Assembly (NCBI GenBank): GCA_004194705.1
Contig: SADC01000180.1
Location: 62,001 to 126,000 of the forward strand
Direction: 5' to 3'
DNA from: Ditylenchus dipsaci
Lineage: Eukaryota > Nematoda > Chromadorea > Rhabditida > Anguinidae
Length of the DNA stretch: 64,000 nt
Part shown: positions 12,101 through 22,856 of the stretch, in pieces
Layout: each line of letters begins with the position of its first letter
Position numbering within the stretch: position 1 is the first letter of the stretch
Notes under the pieces: model-generated
Told to the model about the DNA's origin: nothing
Database searches by the model: none
The model's input: the letters and a program-made list of their open reading frames with translations, nothing else
Made by a program: the position numbers and the translations under genes

Positions 12101-15100
12101 GGGGAACCGAGTAGTGCGAAAATCTTCATGCGAAGATGTAATTTTTCGCTAAATCTATCAAAATCAAAATTCATTCAAGAGATGTTAAGTAAGTATTAGA
12201 AAAAAAATTTCGGAAGAGTTTGGTGACTCTTGTAGTGTGGCTAATTTTGGTGTTCCAAACTTTATAATAATTGATTGATGGTTTTTTTAACTTGATTGTT
12301 CTTTTTATCTGTCAAATTTTCTTTTTTAGGAGCAAAGTTGATTCTGGCCTCTAGAAACACCAGTAAATTGCGTGAATTATGCGAGGAGCTGGAAGCTATA
12401 GGGAAAGAGTAGGCTGGAAAATGCATAAACCAGTATTCAAGCAGCTGGATATTGAACAATTCAAGACAAAACAGAGTCAGAGATATTTGAGCAATTGGCC
12501 ACAATTAGAGCTCTGGCAAGGGATGGCAAAACTATTGATGTGCTAGTCAACAATGCTGGGCTATGAGCTATGGATCTAAAGAAACCCCGGCAGCAGTCCT
12601 CAGGTAATACTTTTTTATAGGCCAATACAGGTATTCGAGAAATTTCAGGTTTTTTGAATTATGTCCACAGAATAAAATTTTCAAATTTTTAGATGCAAAT
12701 AACTTAAAACTTTTTTTCGTTTTAAGGTGTAGCAAAAATGACCCTCTTGGGGGTCGGTCTATTAGAGAGGGTCGTCTATTAGAGGAAATACGGTAACTTT
12801 TTTTGATATCTTTGATATTCTTCCCTCGAATTACACTAGAAAAAAGGCGAGCATTCACTTGCGGATTTTTTATGCGGATTCAACAAATTCGGATTTTTAC
12901 TTTACGTATTCCACGTTTGCGGATTATAACTGCGGATTCCACACTGCGGAGTCTAAATTTCCGGTCCATTATTTGCGGATTCAGCACTTGCGGATTACAC
13001 ATTTCCGAAATTCAACTTGCAGATTACGCAATTCTGGATTACCCGTTTACGGATTATTACTTGCGAATTCTTTATTAGAATACCGTATTTCCTCTAATAT
13101 AACCACCCGGTGGGTTTATTTTTTAAACCCCTTCTGAGGGCTGGGTATTAGAGTCATTTTGAGATTTGTGGCTTCGACCAAAATCCAAAAAGCGGATCGG
13201 TAGGGCTCGTGGGAACTAAGAAAAACGCAAAAAAACAGCTTTGTAGAATATTTACTCTGTTCCGAGTACAGACACTGGGAAGTTGAGGGGGTGGGTTTAT
13301 TAGAGCGGGTGGTTATATTAGAGGAAATACGTAAGAAGCACAAGGATTATCGTTTGTGTGAGTGCCAATTTTATATGTACTAGTGTCCGAGCGCTGCTAT
13401 CGCAGCGCTTCAAATCCCTATTGTCATAGCCAGAGCTTCGAAACGTCCTTATTTAAATATTTAATATTTATTTAAGATCCGACAAAATTTATAATTTGTC
13501 GGATTTTACGTCTTGATTTTTGGCATTGAAAACTCAGCAAGCACTGAATAAAACGAAAAACAGAGGCCACGTGCATAAAAAAAATTCTTAACTAATTTGA
13601 CCTTTGATATACCATTCTGTTAGAAATATCGTCGAATTCAAAAGAGATATCAGTGGGCGAAATTACAGATCGTTTTTGGAGCTAAAATTAAAAAAATTAC
13701 CTAAAAGTGATGAATTTCACGTCGACAACCCTAGTTCAGAGCCTTAGTGATATACTTTCGCATTGAGACCGTTTTCTGTAAAAACTGCCTTGTTCATGCT
13801 ATATCTGAAGAATAATAGATAAATAATCAGAATACAAAACAAAATGGGCAAGTCGAATAGATTGTGGATGTAATACCCAATTTTCGACTTTTTCGTATTC
13901 TTTCACAATGTGTTCCTAGGGTGTGTAGATATTAAATCATGCGGAGTTAAAGGACCATGAAACTTGACAAGCACAGCAATTTGAAAATTTTGAATTCGCG
14001 CGGGACCACCCTAATTTTGTCAATAATGTTTCGAATTGTTTTTGTTTGCATGTAAAATTTTTTCAAAATATAGAACCGTTAACTAGTCGAGCCCAATGTT
14101 GCTCGACAGTGCCAGATCGGACGACTTATCTTGCTTTCACTGCACCATAATTACTTATATGAGTCTGTGTTAAAATTCACTCATAAATGATATTCGAATT
14201 GTCAATGAACACAAAAAAATTAATTCCAAAACATTATCGACAAAATTAGAGTGGTCCCGCGCGAATTCAAAATTTCCAAATTGCTGTGCTTATCAAGTTT
14301 CATGGTCCTTTAATAAAACATGTGTGCTTAAACTTTAACCCTTCAAGATAAAATATTACGTAGGAGCATTCAGTCATGACACAAATAATTGGTAGGAGGC
14401 TTAAGCCGGGAACAACTGAAGAACACGTAATAATCAGGTAGAATTCTTAAGTCAGGAAACCGAAGAATTAGGTATGAGTCCACCGCATTGTTCCCCGCAT
14501 CGAAAAAAATGGCTCCCCGTAGTTCAACTAAGCCTCTATTAAATTTCACACCCGTCTTTTCCTCACCTAAAACTTTCTTTTTTCCACTTTTGATCTATCA
14601 ATGGCCGTGAAAATATTAGTTCTCATCATGCTTCATAAAGCTGAATTAATATACCGAAATTTATTAAAACGACAGCCTAATTTCGACCCGTCCCTGTACT
14701 TTCTACTGCTTTCCCTCCCGGCAATTCAAAAAAAATGCTTTTCTCGTCCCGTATCTCTCCTCGCATCAAAAAAATCGATCTCCCCACCTCCGCATCCCTC
14801 CCCGAGGTATTCGTGATATGTTTTAAAAAAACATGGCTTTGGTTCCCCAGGCTGATTTTTTTCAGAAAAAAAGAAGAAATTTGTTTTTTTTACAATAAAG
14901 AAATTGTTTTTCCCAACATGGTCATGTTAATGATAATCACTCTAATAATACTAATCACAGTTTTTTACCATAACCGTAATAAATGGGTGACGGTAAATTC
15001 GCCGACATGTATTCGCCGGGCATTAATTCGCAGATAGGTTAATTTGCCGACAATTCCTTGGCGCAGAGGCTTGATAGGTTAAGCGGTGAGCGCGCTCAAT

Positions 15101-17778
15101 CACCTCAGACACGATTCCCAGTGAGACTATTGACAAACACATTCATTACCAGCGTTGGTAACGTATGCTTTTTCGGGGCCAGAAGAGATAGGAAAAGGCG
15201 GAGGGGGTGTTTATTCAACAGACGGAAAATTCAAAAAGCGGATAATTCAACAGCAGGATTATTTCAAAAACGGATAATTCAACAGTGGATTATTGCAACA
15301 GTCAGAGTTTTCGTCAATAATTGTTTTACCCACTTTTCGACAACGTATTAAGCTGATTTTTTTCAAGGACCGATAGTAAAGCCGCCGAGGAACTGGATCC
15401 TGAAAAAACATCAGCTCGATACGTTGTCAAAAAGTGGGTTTTAAACAATTATTGACGAAAACTCCGACTGTTTTAATAATCACTGTTGAATTATCCGGCA
15501 GGACGCAGCCTGTGTCAAAATCACATTGTGCAAATTCAAATTGTGCCCGCAAATTGTGCACCCCAATTGTGCTAAAATCCAGATTGTGCCACCGACAAAT
15601 CGTGACGCCGCAAATTGCGGCCGCGGATTTTTTGCTACATTTCGCTGTAAAAATCATCAAATTTTTATTCTTTTTTTTAATTTCTTATTCTTTTATTGTT
15701 ATTCTTGGTTACAGTTGGATTTTGGCACCGCAATTTGCGGTGGCACAATTTGAGTTTGGCAGCAATTCGAAATTGGGCACAGTGTAATTTGGCACAATTT
15801 GCGGCGGCACAATTTGGATTGGCCACAATTTGAATTTGGCACGATTTGCGTGGACAAATGTGATTTGACACAGGCTGCTCCTTCCAATTATCCGGTTTTT
15901 GAATTAATCCGACCGTGGAAAATTACTCTGTTGAATTATCCGGTTTTTGAATAATCCCTGCTGTTGAATTATCCGCTTTTTTGAATTTTCCGTCTTTGAA
16001 TTTTCCGTCTGTTGAAATAACACCCGCCCAAAAATTAGTTCAACTGACAATTTAAAAATTCTAAAAACACCTCGACAACCATGTCATACGTTTTTCATTA
16101 CTGATCCGTGGGCCATTGGCCATCGCTCCACTTTTTTTGGCCTTCAGAGTTGGGGAGCAGATTCACGTTATACACAGAATTCGCAGAAAAAAATTCTATC
16201 GAGCCTGGTGAATGGCTGTCACGATCCTTCTCTTGTGAGGTGTCACTGTCCGCTGGAAAGATAAGCGAAAAAGTCAAACTTTCTATACTAACCTCAAAGC
16301 AAAATTAAATTGCTGTCTTCTCAGAACAGTGAAAAATATGGAGCAGATGGATAAAAATGCAGAGAAAAATTATAGTACCGTTCGACCTAAGGAATCACAA
16401 TTCGTTTACTCTTTGCATTCTAGGTTTCAGGAACTTTCAAAAATGCTAGACGTTGAACAGAAAAAAACGGAGCACAAAGTGCGAGACAACAAGGAGGCAC
16501 CCATAAAGGTGTTTGAAATGAATGACATGACCCCTCAAATAACCCGCCCACCAAGTACCCCCCCCTCAAATAACCCCTGAAAAACCCCCACCAAATAACC
16601 CGGGTTATTTAAGGGGGGTTATTTGAGGGGGGGTTATTTGATCATAGAATAACATTTTACAATTTAAAAATCTCATTTCAAGACGAAAATATACTACGTC
16701 CGGGTACCACTACACTGCATGAATTCCCAACCTGTGTACGACCTGGCTACAACCAAACCAAGTGGTGGTCCACTTGGATCAGAAAAATTTACGTTCCTTC
16801 ATGTTCCAAAACCGGTTCTCTCGACTAATTCGGTATGCTGAAGATGGTTTGTAGTAGTAAAACGCCGTTTTTGTCGGGGATTTTCTTGAGTTTTTCGTAA
16901 AATCGACAGTTTTGTTAAAACCAATCATGTCCAAATACTCAAAATACCCGAGAAAACGGAGTTTTACCATTATCAACCATCTTCAGCATGCCCGAATTAG
17001 TCGGGAAAACTGGTTTTCAAACCTAAAAGTAAAAACAAAATGCTCCAAACCAAGTGGAGACTACTTTGGTTTGGTTGGCTGAGACTAAAATTTCAATTCC
17101 GCAAAATTTCACTGAACTGAAGGTAAAAAAATCCCCTATTTCAGTGGGGTTATTTCAGGGGGGGGGTTATTTGGTGGGGGGGGGGGGGGGTTATTTTGGG
17201 GTATTTACGAAATGACTCAGTGTGTATAAATCAAATCAGTCTGAAAATCCAAATTTGTAATATTTTAAATTAATTTTTTTTTGTTCAGACGAGTGATGGC
17301 AAGTCAACTTCTTTGGTCACATCGCCCTCACAAAAAGCTGTAATAAGACTCTATCCCCGACGATGGGGCTTATAATAACCATGAGCAGCATATTAGGCAG
17401 AGGGGTTGCTTTGCCCTACCAAGCCCCTTACTTGCTAGTAAACATGCTGTTCAGGTATTTCTCAAACACAGTCTCAATCTAACTAAACTGATTTTGAGTA
17501 TTTTAAGGCATATTTTGACGCCATCCGAGGGCGAGGAACGTCCGCCATCTCCAGATATTACAGTAGCTGCTGGCTATATAAACTCTGGTTTCGGGTCCAG
17601 GGCTCTAGATGTGGCAGGCCAGCCCACAGGTCAAGAAGAGATCATCAAATTAAAAAGGCTACTCTGCCGAATACTCTGCCAAGCAAATAGTCCAGGATTA
17701 GTGGACAGAGAAACTGAGCTTCTACTTGCACCATTCGTGCCTAGATTGTTGCTTTCTCTTCGGCTTATTTACTCCTAA
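6115..17778 (+). CDS. Short-chain dehydrogenase/reductase, DHRS7-like, with two giant introns
   Basis: Rossmann-fold NAD(P)-dependent oxidoreductase, probably membrane-anchored as in DHRS7/DHRS7B. Four exons are visible. Exon 6115-6298 has a hydrophobic stretch, then DKTVLITGASYGI (nucleotide-binding TGxxxGxG region), donor GTGGGT. Exon 12330-12603 begins GAKLILASRN and contains VLVNNAG. Exon 17289-17454 contains NFFGHIALTK, MSSI, and ALPYQAPY followed in another frame by ASKHAVQ (the catalytic YxxxK region). The last exon, about 17506-17778, has GYINSGFGSRAL and ends in ELLLAPFVPRL, then a stop. Introns 1 (6299-12329) and 2 (12604-17288) hold most of the repeats listed here. Single-base frame breaks occur near 6272, 12410, 12467, 12563, 17433 and 17520. 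The first exon is not found. Family membership is secure; substrate and function are not known. Confidence 0.8.
6318..7311. mobile_element. 994 bp element with poly-C end modules, copy A, 8 bp duplication
   Basis: The ends carry repeated CTACTGTCATATACC plus C-runs on the left and GGGTATATTACAGTAGCG on the right. The flanking AAAAATTC at 6310-6317 and 7312-7319 is an exact 8 bp target duplication, which fits hAT or MULE-type transposition. The interior includes a unit (6640-6850) also seen in part at 23365-23480 and 39420-39625. No transposase. It lies in intron 1 of the dehydrogenase gene. Confidence 0.85.
7820..9372. mobile_element. 1.55 kb palindromic element with TTAA duplication
   Basis: The arms start with CACGGGAAGTCCTGC and end with its reverse complement. 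TTAA flanks both sides (7816-7819 and 9373-9376). Arm similarity continues to a small spacer near 8700-8745. The left arm contains an extra 277 bp insertion (8193-8469) absent from the right arm. No long coding region fits; ORFs in the arms are mirror images of each other. It lies in intron 1 of the dehydrogenase gene. Confidence 0.85.
8193..8469. mobile_element. CCGTAT-family MITE (TA duplication) inside palindrome arm
   Basis: The termini CCGTATATTCTC and GAGAATATACGG are flanked by TA (8191-8192 and 8470-8471). The opposite arm reads ACCCACATATCATTTGG with no insertion, so the empty site is preserved 540-800 bp away. The interior carries the family core (CGATTTTGAGATTTT, AAAACAGATTTG). The right end has three or four copies of GGGCCTTCTATTAGAGA. 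Confidence 0.9.
9377..10244. other. Intron sequence with a decayed MITE
   Basis: Mostly AT-rich sequence without coding signal. Around 9675-9820 there are degenerate CTAATAATAGAGG-type repeats that look like a decayed copy of the CCGTAT family (right side TAATAGAGGTTTTACAGTA). Confidence 0.35.
10245..10672. repeat. Inverted repeat (hairpin) in intron 1
   Basis: GCCCTGGTCAATTCAGGA at 10249 pairs with TCCTGAATTGGACCAGGGC near 10650. Further in, AACTCACGTTTTAT pairs with ATAAAACGTGAGTT. The interior (10345-10420) resembles part of the palindrome at 28958-29544 (GGGCTAC-TTTTGAGCATAA). The nature of the element is unknown. Confidence 0.6.
10816..11797. mobile_element. Poly-C-ended element, copy B
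   Basis: Direct-orientation relative of 6318-7311, about 980 bp, similar along its length with small indels. The right terminus is decayed (ATATTACTGGCG) and no target duplication is visible. Copies A and B lie in the same intron, 3.5 kb apart. Confidence 0.8.
11865..12060. repeat. Fragment shared with the MULE-like element at 40173-41452
   Basis: TGGCTCTCTTCTTGTTGATGC followed by TTGTTCCTTTATTTTCAGC matches 40485-40560. Next to it, 12000-12055 has degenerate GCCTAA repeats. Confidence 0.5.
12680..12793. repeat. Truncated CCGTAT-family MITE
   Basis: CTATTAGAGAGGGTCGTCTATTAGAGGAAATACGG is followed by TA. Only the right end is recognisable. It lies about 75 bp after the donor of the second dehydrogenase exon. 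Confidence 0.55.
12800..13080. repeat. Array of GCGGATT-type units
   Basis: Units resembling TTGCGGATTCAACA / CACTTGCGGATTACAC occur irregularly from about 12855 to 13065, with spacing near 15-20 bp. The design is the same as that of the end modules elsewhere in the window, but no mirrored partner was found. Confidence 0.45.
13083..13331. mobile_element. CCGTAT-family MITE with TA duplication
   Basis: The termini CCGTATTTCCTCTAATAT and ATATTAGAGGAAATACG are flanked by TA at 13081-13082 and 13332-13333. The length is 249 bp. It shares core motifs with 8193-8469 and 18305-18575. Confidence 0.8.
13951..14309. mobile_element. 359 bp TTAA-flanked MITE with inverted ends
   Basis: AGGACCATGAAACTTG and its reverse complement form the ends. 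TTAA lies directly outside (13947-13950 and 14310-14313). The ends pair for about 100 bp (GAATTCGCGCGGGACCA). The start AGGA-CATG resembles the 2.2 kb fold-back at 3348. Confidence 0.85.
14314..15200. other. Intron 2 sequence, nothing recognised
   Basis: AT-rich, no gene. At 14995-15060 there are a few ATTCGCCG-type units resembling end modules, without a mirrored partner. Confidence 0.3.
15206..16030. mobile_element. Element with GGATAATTCAACAG end modules
   Basis: Left end 15206-15300 has units such as GCGGATAATTCAACAGC. Right end 15885-16025 has mirrored units such as GCTGTTGAATTATCCG. The outermost GGGTGTTTATTCAACAG pairs with CTGTTGAAATAACACCC. The inner arms form a long inverted repeat (15300-15345 with 15415-15470, TTCGTCAATAATTG). 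A second element (15505-15880) is nested in the right part. Confidence 0.75.
15505..15880. mobile_element. Nested element with ATTGTGC end modules
   Basis: GCAGCCTGTGTCAAAATCAC pairs with GTGATTTGACACAGGCTGC. Inside each end are tandem degenerate units (AAATTGTGCC / GGCACAATTT), about seven on each side. A clean target duplication was not found. Confidence 0.75.
16031..16540. other. Unassigned part of intron 2
   Basis: It holds a frame of 83 codons at 16329-16580 (+) with charged residues, which runs into the ACCCCCCTCAAATAACCC modules and so is probably not a gene. No homology is recognised. Confidence 0.3.
16545..17205. mobile_element. Fold-back with CAAATAACCCC end modules and an AACCAAACCAAGTGG core
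   Basis: The left end has repeated CCCTCAAATAACCCC and the right end repeated GGGGGTTATTTGG. The inner core (16740-17085) is an inverted repeat beginning ACCAAACCAAGTGGTGG and ending in the mirrored CCAAACCAAGTGG stretch, with GAAAACCGG- and CGAATTAGTCG-type halves. The same core recurs at 40755-41100 with different end modules. Confidence 0.75.
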
Positions 17779-18064
17779 TCTGTTGTGGTGGATATTAAGC
17801 AAGCGGTCTGAACAAAAAGAATAATACAGAGGAAAATTATTTATACGCAGTAATTGTTTTTAGGGCAAACAGTATTGTCGAGAATAAAAAAACTTTGAAT
17901 TGTGGTAGAAAAAAGTGCTGTAATTCGCACCACTACATCAGCACCAGCTCTAAAAAATCGTCCTCCTTTTTGCTTGACTCCCCTGTGTTTGGGGCTTGCA
18001 CAATCTAGAGTCTCCCAGCGAACATCAGCAAAGAGAACTAAGTAAAAAATCTTCGTTTTTATCC
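17779..18064. other. Downstream flank of the dehydrogenase gene
   Basis: Contains AATAAA-like motifs (GAATAATACAG near 17820, GAATAAAAAA at 17881) that could serve polyadenylation. No further gene. Confidence 0.3.
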
Positions 18065-18290
18065 AGGTTAGTAGACGTTTGGCTACAAATGTAACATTTG
18101 GGCGTTTGCCCTATGTTCTGTTTAAGCCACTTAGGCTTATTTTTCAGCCATTTTGTAGTTCGTAAGACATTTTTTTTGGTCCCTAAGCCTAAACCTAAGC
18201 CAAAGGCCTAAGCCTAAGTGGGCTAAAACAGAACATAGGGCAGAACGGCCAAAAATGTTACATTTGTAGCCAAACGTCTATACCCGTTTT
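18065..18290. repeat. Hairpin element with telomere-like interior
   Basis: AGACGTTTGGCTACAAATG pairs with CATTTGTAGCCAAACGTCT. The loop contains CCTAAGCCTAAACCTAAGCC, i.e. GCCTAA-like units. Confidence 0.7.
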
Positions 18291-18304
18291 TTATATTCAA
18301 AATA

Positions 18305-18575
18305 CCGTATTCACAACTATTAACTTCCCACGGGGAGTTATTTTTTCAGCCCTGAAAAATCGGAAAATTTTGTGGTCGATTTTGAGATTTTCGGATGCTC
18401 AAAACAACAATTTGAAAAATGGAATCAGGTGAACTCGTGGTAACTAAGAAAACGCGAAAAAACAGATTTGGCAAAATATTTTGCTTTTAGGCTGAGATAT
18501 GGGGTCCGTAGGGTGGGACTTATCAGAGCGGTGGGGAGTTATTAGATGGTGGGGAGATAATAGAATGAATACGCG
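18305..18575. mobile_element. CCGTAT-family MITE
   Basis: CCGTATTCACAACTATTAAC at the left. The right end GATAATAGAATGAATACGCG is decayed. TA on both sides (18303-18304 and 18576-18577). It keeps the family core (GAAAAATCGG, TTTTGAGATTTTCGG, AACGCGAAAAAACAG). Confidence 0.75.
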
Positions 18576-19198
18576 TATTTCGAAACTTGCCGAACAATTG
18601 AAGCTAACGGGGTGGGGCTCAATTAGCAAAAGTGATTTTAAAATTAGTCAATTTCATTTTTAAAAATTGAGAATTTTAAATTTTTGGGCTCTCCATGAGC
18701 TCTCATCACCCTTTAGATCTGAAATCTGAATATGAAATAGGCAAATGAGGGTGCAGGTCAATTCATCGATGCAACAGTCATCGACAGTGAAAACTTATCG
18801 ATGCAAAACTCATCGCTCAAAAACTGATCGCCAACAAAACTCATCGCCAAAGAAACTTATCGCTTGCAAAACTCATCGCCGGCAAAACTCATCGATGGCA
18901 AAAACTAATCGCCAGCTCACTCATCGATCTTTAATTCGTCGATCATTTATTCACCGACACTTATATTTTTGTCGATTGTCTATTCATCGACATTTCTATT
19001 TCGTCGATTATCTATTCATCGACACTTTTGTCTTATCGTTCTTTGCTTTTTTTTATCTTACCCTCTTATACATATTCAGAAAAAAATTTATGTAAGCAGA
19101 TGCAATACACAACTCTTTTTTGTATTGACTTAATACGTATTATCGATTTAAAAATTTTTTCAGGCTTATTTATATAAAGTATAATCCAATACATTATA

Positions 19199-19436
19199 CA
19201 GTCGACTCTCGAATATAGAACCCCCAAAAGTTCGTTCCCGCTCGGCCCCACACTTTTTTAGCTCGATTTTCAAAGGCTTTTTAAAAATTCTGTTTGACAG
19301 TCTGGTTGCAAATATCGCAAGGATGCCGATTTTGCCGATCGTTTTTTAGAAATCGAAATTTTTTCCTATAAAAAAAGCAAAAACTCGATATAAGATACCC
19401 CCCAAAACAGGGGTATCTTATATCGAGAGTCGACTG
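19199..19436. mobile_element. Pogo-type MITE nested in the MULE
   Basis: CAGTCGACTCTCG and CGAGAGTCGACTG with TA at 19197-19198 and 19437-19438; 238 bp. It shares the inner motif CCGATCGTTTTTTA and AAAGTTCGTTCCC with copies at 47112 and 53225. Confidence 0.85.
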
Positions 19437-19559
19437 TATCTCATACTTCTCTAAAAACCATAAACAAATAAAAACGCACGCACACTCCACTTTATTCACT
19501 TGACTCGATAATAGACAATATAACAACACATAATAAATTATTCAACTTCTCCAAGAGCA

Positions 19560-21456
19560 TTCATCATATTTCTTGCCCATTCGACTTTGCTCATCGGCCT
19601 CGGCTTGCATCGTCCCATAACCTTACTGCATTCAGAATTCTTTGATCTTTGGCTACATCAGCACTTTGCCTCGGTTGCACAATTCCTGCGACCCATTCCT
19701 AAATACGTAATAAACGTAATATGTTGTTTAATATAACTATAGATTCTTACATTGTAAAGAAGACGGTAATCACCACGATTGCACTGCGTAGTCCTAGCAT
19801 CATGTCCCACATGGATGGATTCCTTTGATAAGTTTTGAGTTTGGCATTATTACTCTCCATATGGTGTTTGTGGCGAGGACGTCCTTCGATTGTCGCTTGA
19901 TAGAGATTAGAGTGCTCACGCTTAAACAGTGGACGTTTTTCCCTGCGAGTTAGAGTCGCTTCTTGTCCTAGAACATTATTTCATAAAACTAAATTCAATT
20001 CTTAACTATACCAATCCACGTTCGTTCTACATAAGAAACCAACCCTTGAAGTTCTGAGCGGGTTACCAACCTTTTGACCACATCATGAAAGAAGGATACC
20101 ATTTGATTGAAGGGCACAAAGAACGGCGTTAAGAGTAGGCGGACCTATTGAACACAATATTATACATAAATCTTTTATGTACTAAATACCTGTTCATACT
20201 TCAACCTCATTACATATAGCTGAGAATGCGTTCTTTCTTCAGGCGGCGAGTATGGCTTGAACCAAGTGAAACGAGTCTCCCCTCAACAGCGATACCGAAT
20301 AAACAGTTTGCACTGCGGTTTTGACTGCCCGCTCATAATCAAACTTGATGCGATTTGGAACTAGCCCTGGATAGCCTATAATATATTGTTAGCCATCTAA
20401 GCATGCAAAAAAACCCAATAAATACCTTTTTGAGAAGTTTGAAAAAGCGAATATAGGTTTCTTCATCAGTAGATGGCAAGAGAGCAAAACGATTGGAAGG
20501 ACAAGTCGATTGCACACTAGCTCCCATCAGCTGCTTGACCATCGTTTCTCTTTCACCCATGATAACGTAGAGCTAAATTTATTTCTCAAAGCTATAAAAT
20601 ATAAAATCCTATTACTTAGGTAATATACCGTCGAAAATTTCTTGTCACGATAGCCACGTCGGGACTGCAACGCACATCGGTCATAGGTACCATCACCATA
20701 CAGATGTTTGATAGGAGCCAGTATACCCTGAGTTTGGAACTGAGTATCACCAAAGAGTAAAATTCGCTAAAGTAATAGGTAAAGAAGACATACTTAGCTC
20801 AAATAAAATTATACCTGAGGATCATCACAACCAGTGTCTTCAAGAACAAAGAGCTCACCATCGGTAAACGTCTTCAGCTTATCAGGAACTTCAAAAGAGT
20901 AGTCGGTAGGTGCAGGTCCAAGTCCAAGCTTTCGTCTTCGCTTCTTTCCAAGGCGCTGTCTCATACTGCTACTTCTTGGAGTGAACCTCTTTCAGCATCG
21001 TTGAGCAAAGCCAGAGATTGATTAACGGCAGATAGTGGAGCCTAATTTTTTCAATAAGATATGCAAACGAAGAACTAGTAAGCTTACCATATCTGGATTG
21101 GTCTTCATCATTAAATCCTGAGCATCAATTAGCTTTGCATTAGACACACGCTGAGGAGCTGCTGCGCATTTGTGAAGACCTGTTCTGAAGCGTAGTTTAC
21201 CCGTTGCTTTGACAATCCACAATCTAGCTCTGCACCCCTTTTTGAACTTGTCACATCGGTAGAAGGAAAAGCGATTGCATCCTGAGTCTTTGTCCTTGGA
21301 GAAGAGCTTGCCTTGATAGTTGATTTTGCTAGCTTCCTTTCGCTGAGAATTGACCCATTCTATGTCGACATCATTTATTTCTTCCCACTCGACTTCTTCC
21401 TCGCTACTGTATCCACCACTGTTGTCACTGTGCTCGCTGTAGTCGCTTGCGCTCAT
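19560..21456 (-). CDS. MULE transposase with N-terminal FLYWCH zinc finger
   Basis: The first exon starts at 21456 with an acidic stretch, then a FLYWCH-type domain (FSFYRCDKFKKGCRARLWIV, then LRFRTGLHKC): two Cys and a His in the usual order. An intron (about 21043-21087) follows TNPDM. Later exons contain RILLFGDTQFQTQG and YGDGTYDRCA, the DGT/F strand with the first catalytic Asp of MULE enzymes. Then RFALLPSTDEETYIRFFKLL, IKFDYERAVKTAV and FFHDVVKRL, as in the transposase core. The 3' end is near 19560. Introns are short and at least one frame break lies near 20970. It probably binds the TIR modules around it; activity cannot be judged. Confidence 0.75.
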
Positions 21457-21822
21457 CTTAGCCTGAAAATAGTTATAAAACAGTTAAAGAAAAGAAAATT
21501 GATCTACAAGGACAGCATAGTATGAATCAAGGAATAAAGCTATCGACGAAACACAAGTGTCGATGAATAGGCAATCGGCGAAATATAAGTGTCGATAAAC
21601 GAACAATCGACAAAATACAACTATCGATGAGTTTTGCAAGCGATAAGTTGCTTTGGCGATGAGTTTTGCCATCGATGAGTTTTGCCGGCGATGAGTTTTG
21701 CAAGCGATAAGTTTCTTTTTGGCGATGAGTTTTGTTGGCGATCAGTTTTGCAGCGATGAGTTTTGCATCGATAAGTTTTCACTGTCGATGACTGTTGCAT
21801 CGATGAATTGACCTGCACCCGT

Positions 21823-21925
21823 ATCGAGTCGTTGTATCGAGTCGTAATTGTATCGAGTCGTTGTATCGAGTCGTAATTGTATCGAGTCGTTGTATCGAGT
21901 CATAATGTGTATCGAGTCGTAGGGC
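21823..21925. repeat. GTATCGAGTCGT tandem repeat
   Basis: Seven copies of TATCGAGTC(G/A)T with alternating spacers, directly abutting the right TIR of the MULE. Confidence 0.85.
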
Positions 21926-21934
21926 AGTCCAACA

Positions 21935-22150
21935 AAACACATATTACAGAATGATTTTTGAAAATCTGAGTCTTGAGATATGGCCTTCTGGAAAAAATCA
22001 ATTTCTTGAAAAAATGACCAAATGAAGGTTTTTGCCAATTTTTTGGATTTTGGTCATTTTTTCAAGAAATTGATTTTTTTCCAAAAGGCCATATCTCAAC
22101 ACTCGAATTTTCAAAAAATCATTCTGTAATATGGGTTTTGTAGCTATGAG
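21935..22150. repeat. Hairpin, about 215 bp
   Basis: CATATTACAGAATGATTTTTG pairs with CAAAAAATCATTCTGTAATATG. The arms continue through GATATGGCCTT and AAATTGATTTTTT. The spacer is only about 20 bp. Confidence 0.75.
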
Positions 22151-22850
22151 CTGCGCTACAACATGGTGACGAAATTTGTAGTGACGCTTGAATTCAATAA
22201 AAAATTGACCAGTTAAAGTGATGAAAACGTTGGTAACCTTTCAAAATGACAACAAGTGTTTGGAGCCAAATGGTGACTTAGCCAATATAGTCTAGCTGAA
22301 GACGATATGCCATTTGAAAGAAGAGATTCAGAGCTACAAAACCTATTTTTTGGAATTTTTTCATCATGAAATTTTATTTCAAAAAGTGAGCTCAAAAGTT
22401 GTCCAAGGACTTTTTGTCCACCAGGTATTAATCAACCCAGCCAAAGAAAGCCCGAAAACGATCGATTTTCAGGTATTTAGCCTATCTTAGACCATAAATA
22501 ATCTCCGCTAGGTGTGTAACCTTGCGCTGATAATTCCGTTGGACATCCAAGAGTGTGAGGATAATTCAGACACAAAACTTATAAATAAAAAAAAGAAGGA
22601 GATGAAAAAATAAGACATGCAGCCAGTGATAGTCGAACCTGTGGCCTAGACGATGCGTATAAAAAGTCCTCGCTCCCTTTAATGGTATACCTTTAATGAT
22701 AGTAGTTAATTTTAAGCGCTTTAGTAATTAAAGTAGTTTGTTATTGTATTTTCACATGACACACCTATTCTCGAAATAAATATATGTATCCTTTGCAAAA
22801 TAAAAAAATTTAAAATTCCTGAAAAAATATTTAAAATGTATATTTGTGGG
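22151..22850. other. Gene-free stretch
   Basis: No coding region recognised and no repeat with a clear partner. Confidence 0.3.
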
Positions 22851-22856
22851 TTCCAC

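Larger units (their letters stand above)
18750..21822. mobile_element. Autonomous MULE with TIRs made of tandem modules
   Basis: GGGTGCAGGTCAATTCATCG starts the left TIR and its reverse complement ends the right one at 21822. Both TIRs (about 300 bp: 18750-19045 and 21535-21822) consist largely of 14-17 bp units of the form AACTCATCGCCRGCAAA. A MULE transposase lies between them on the minus strand. No target duplication was found; the right flank starts directly with a GTATCGAGTCGT repeat. Confidence 0.85.
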
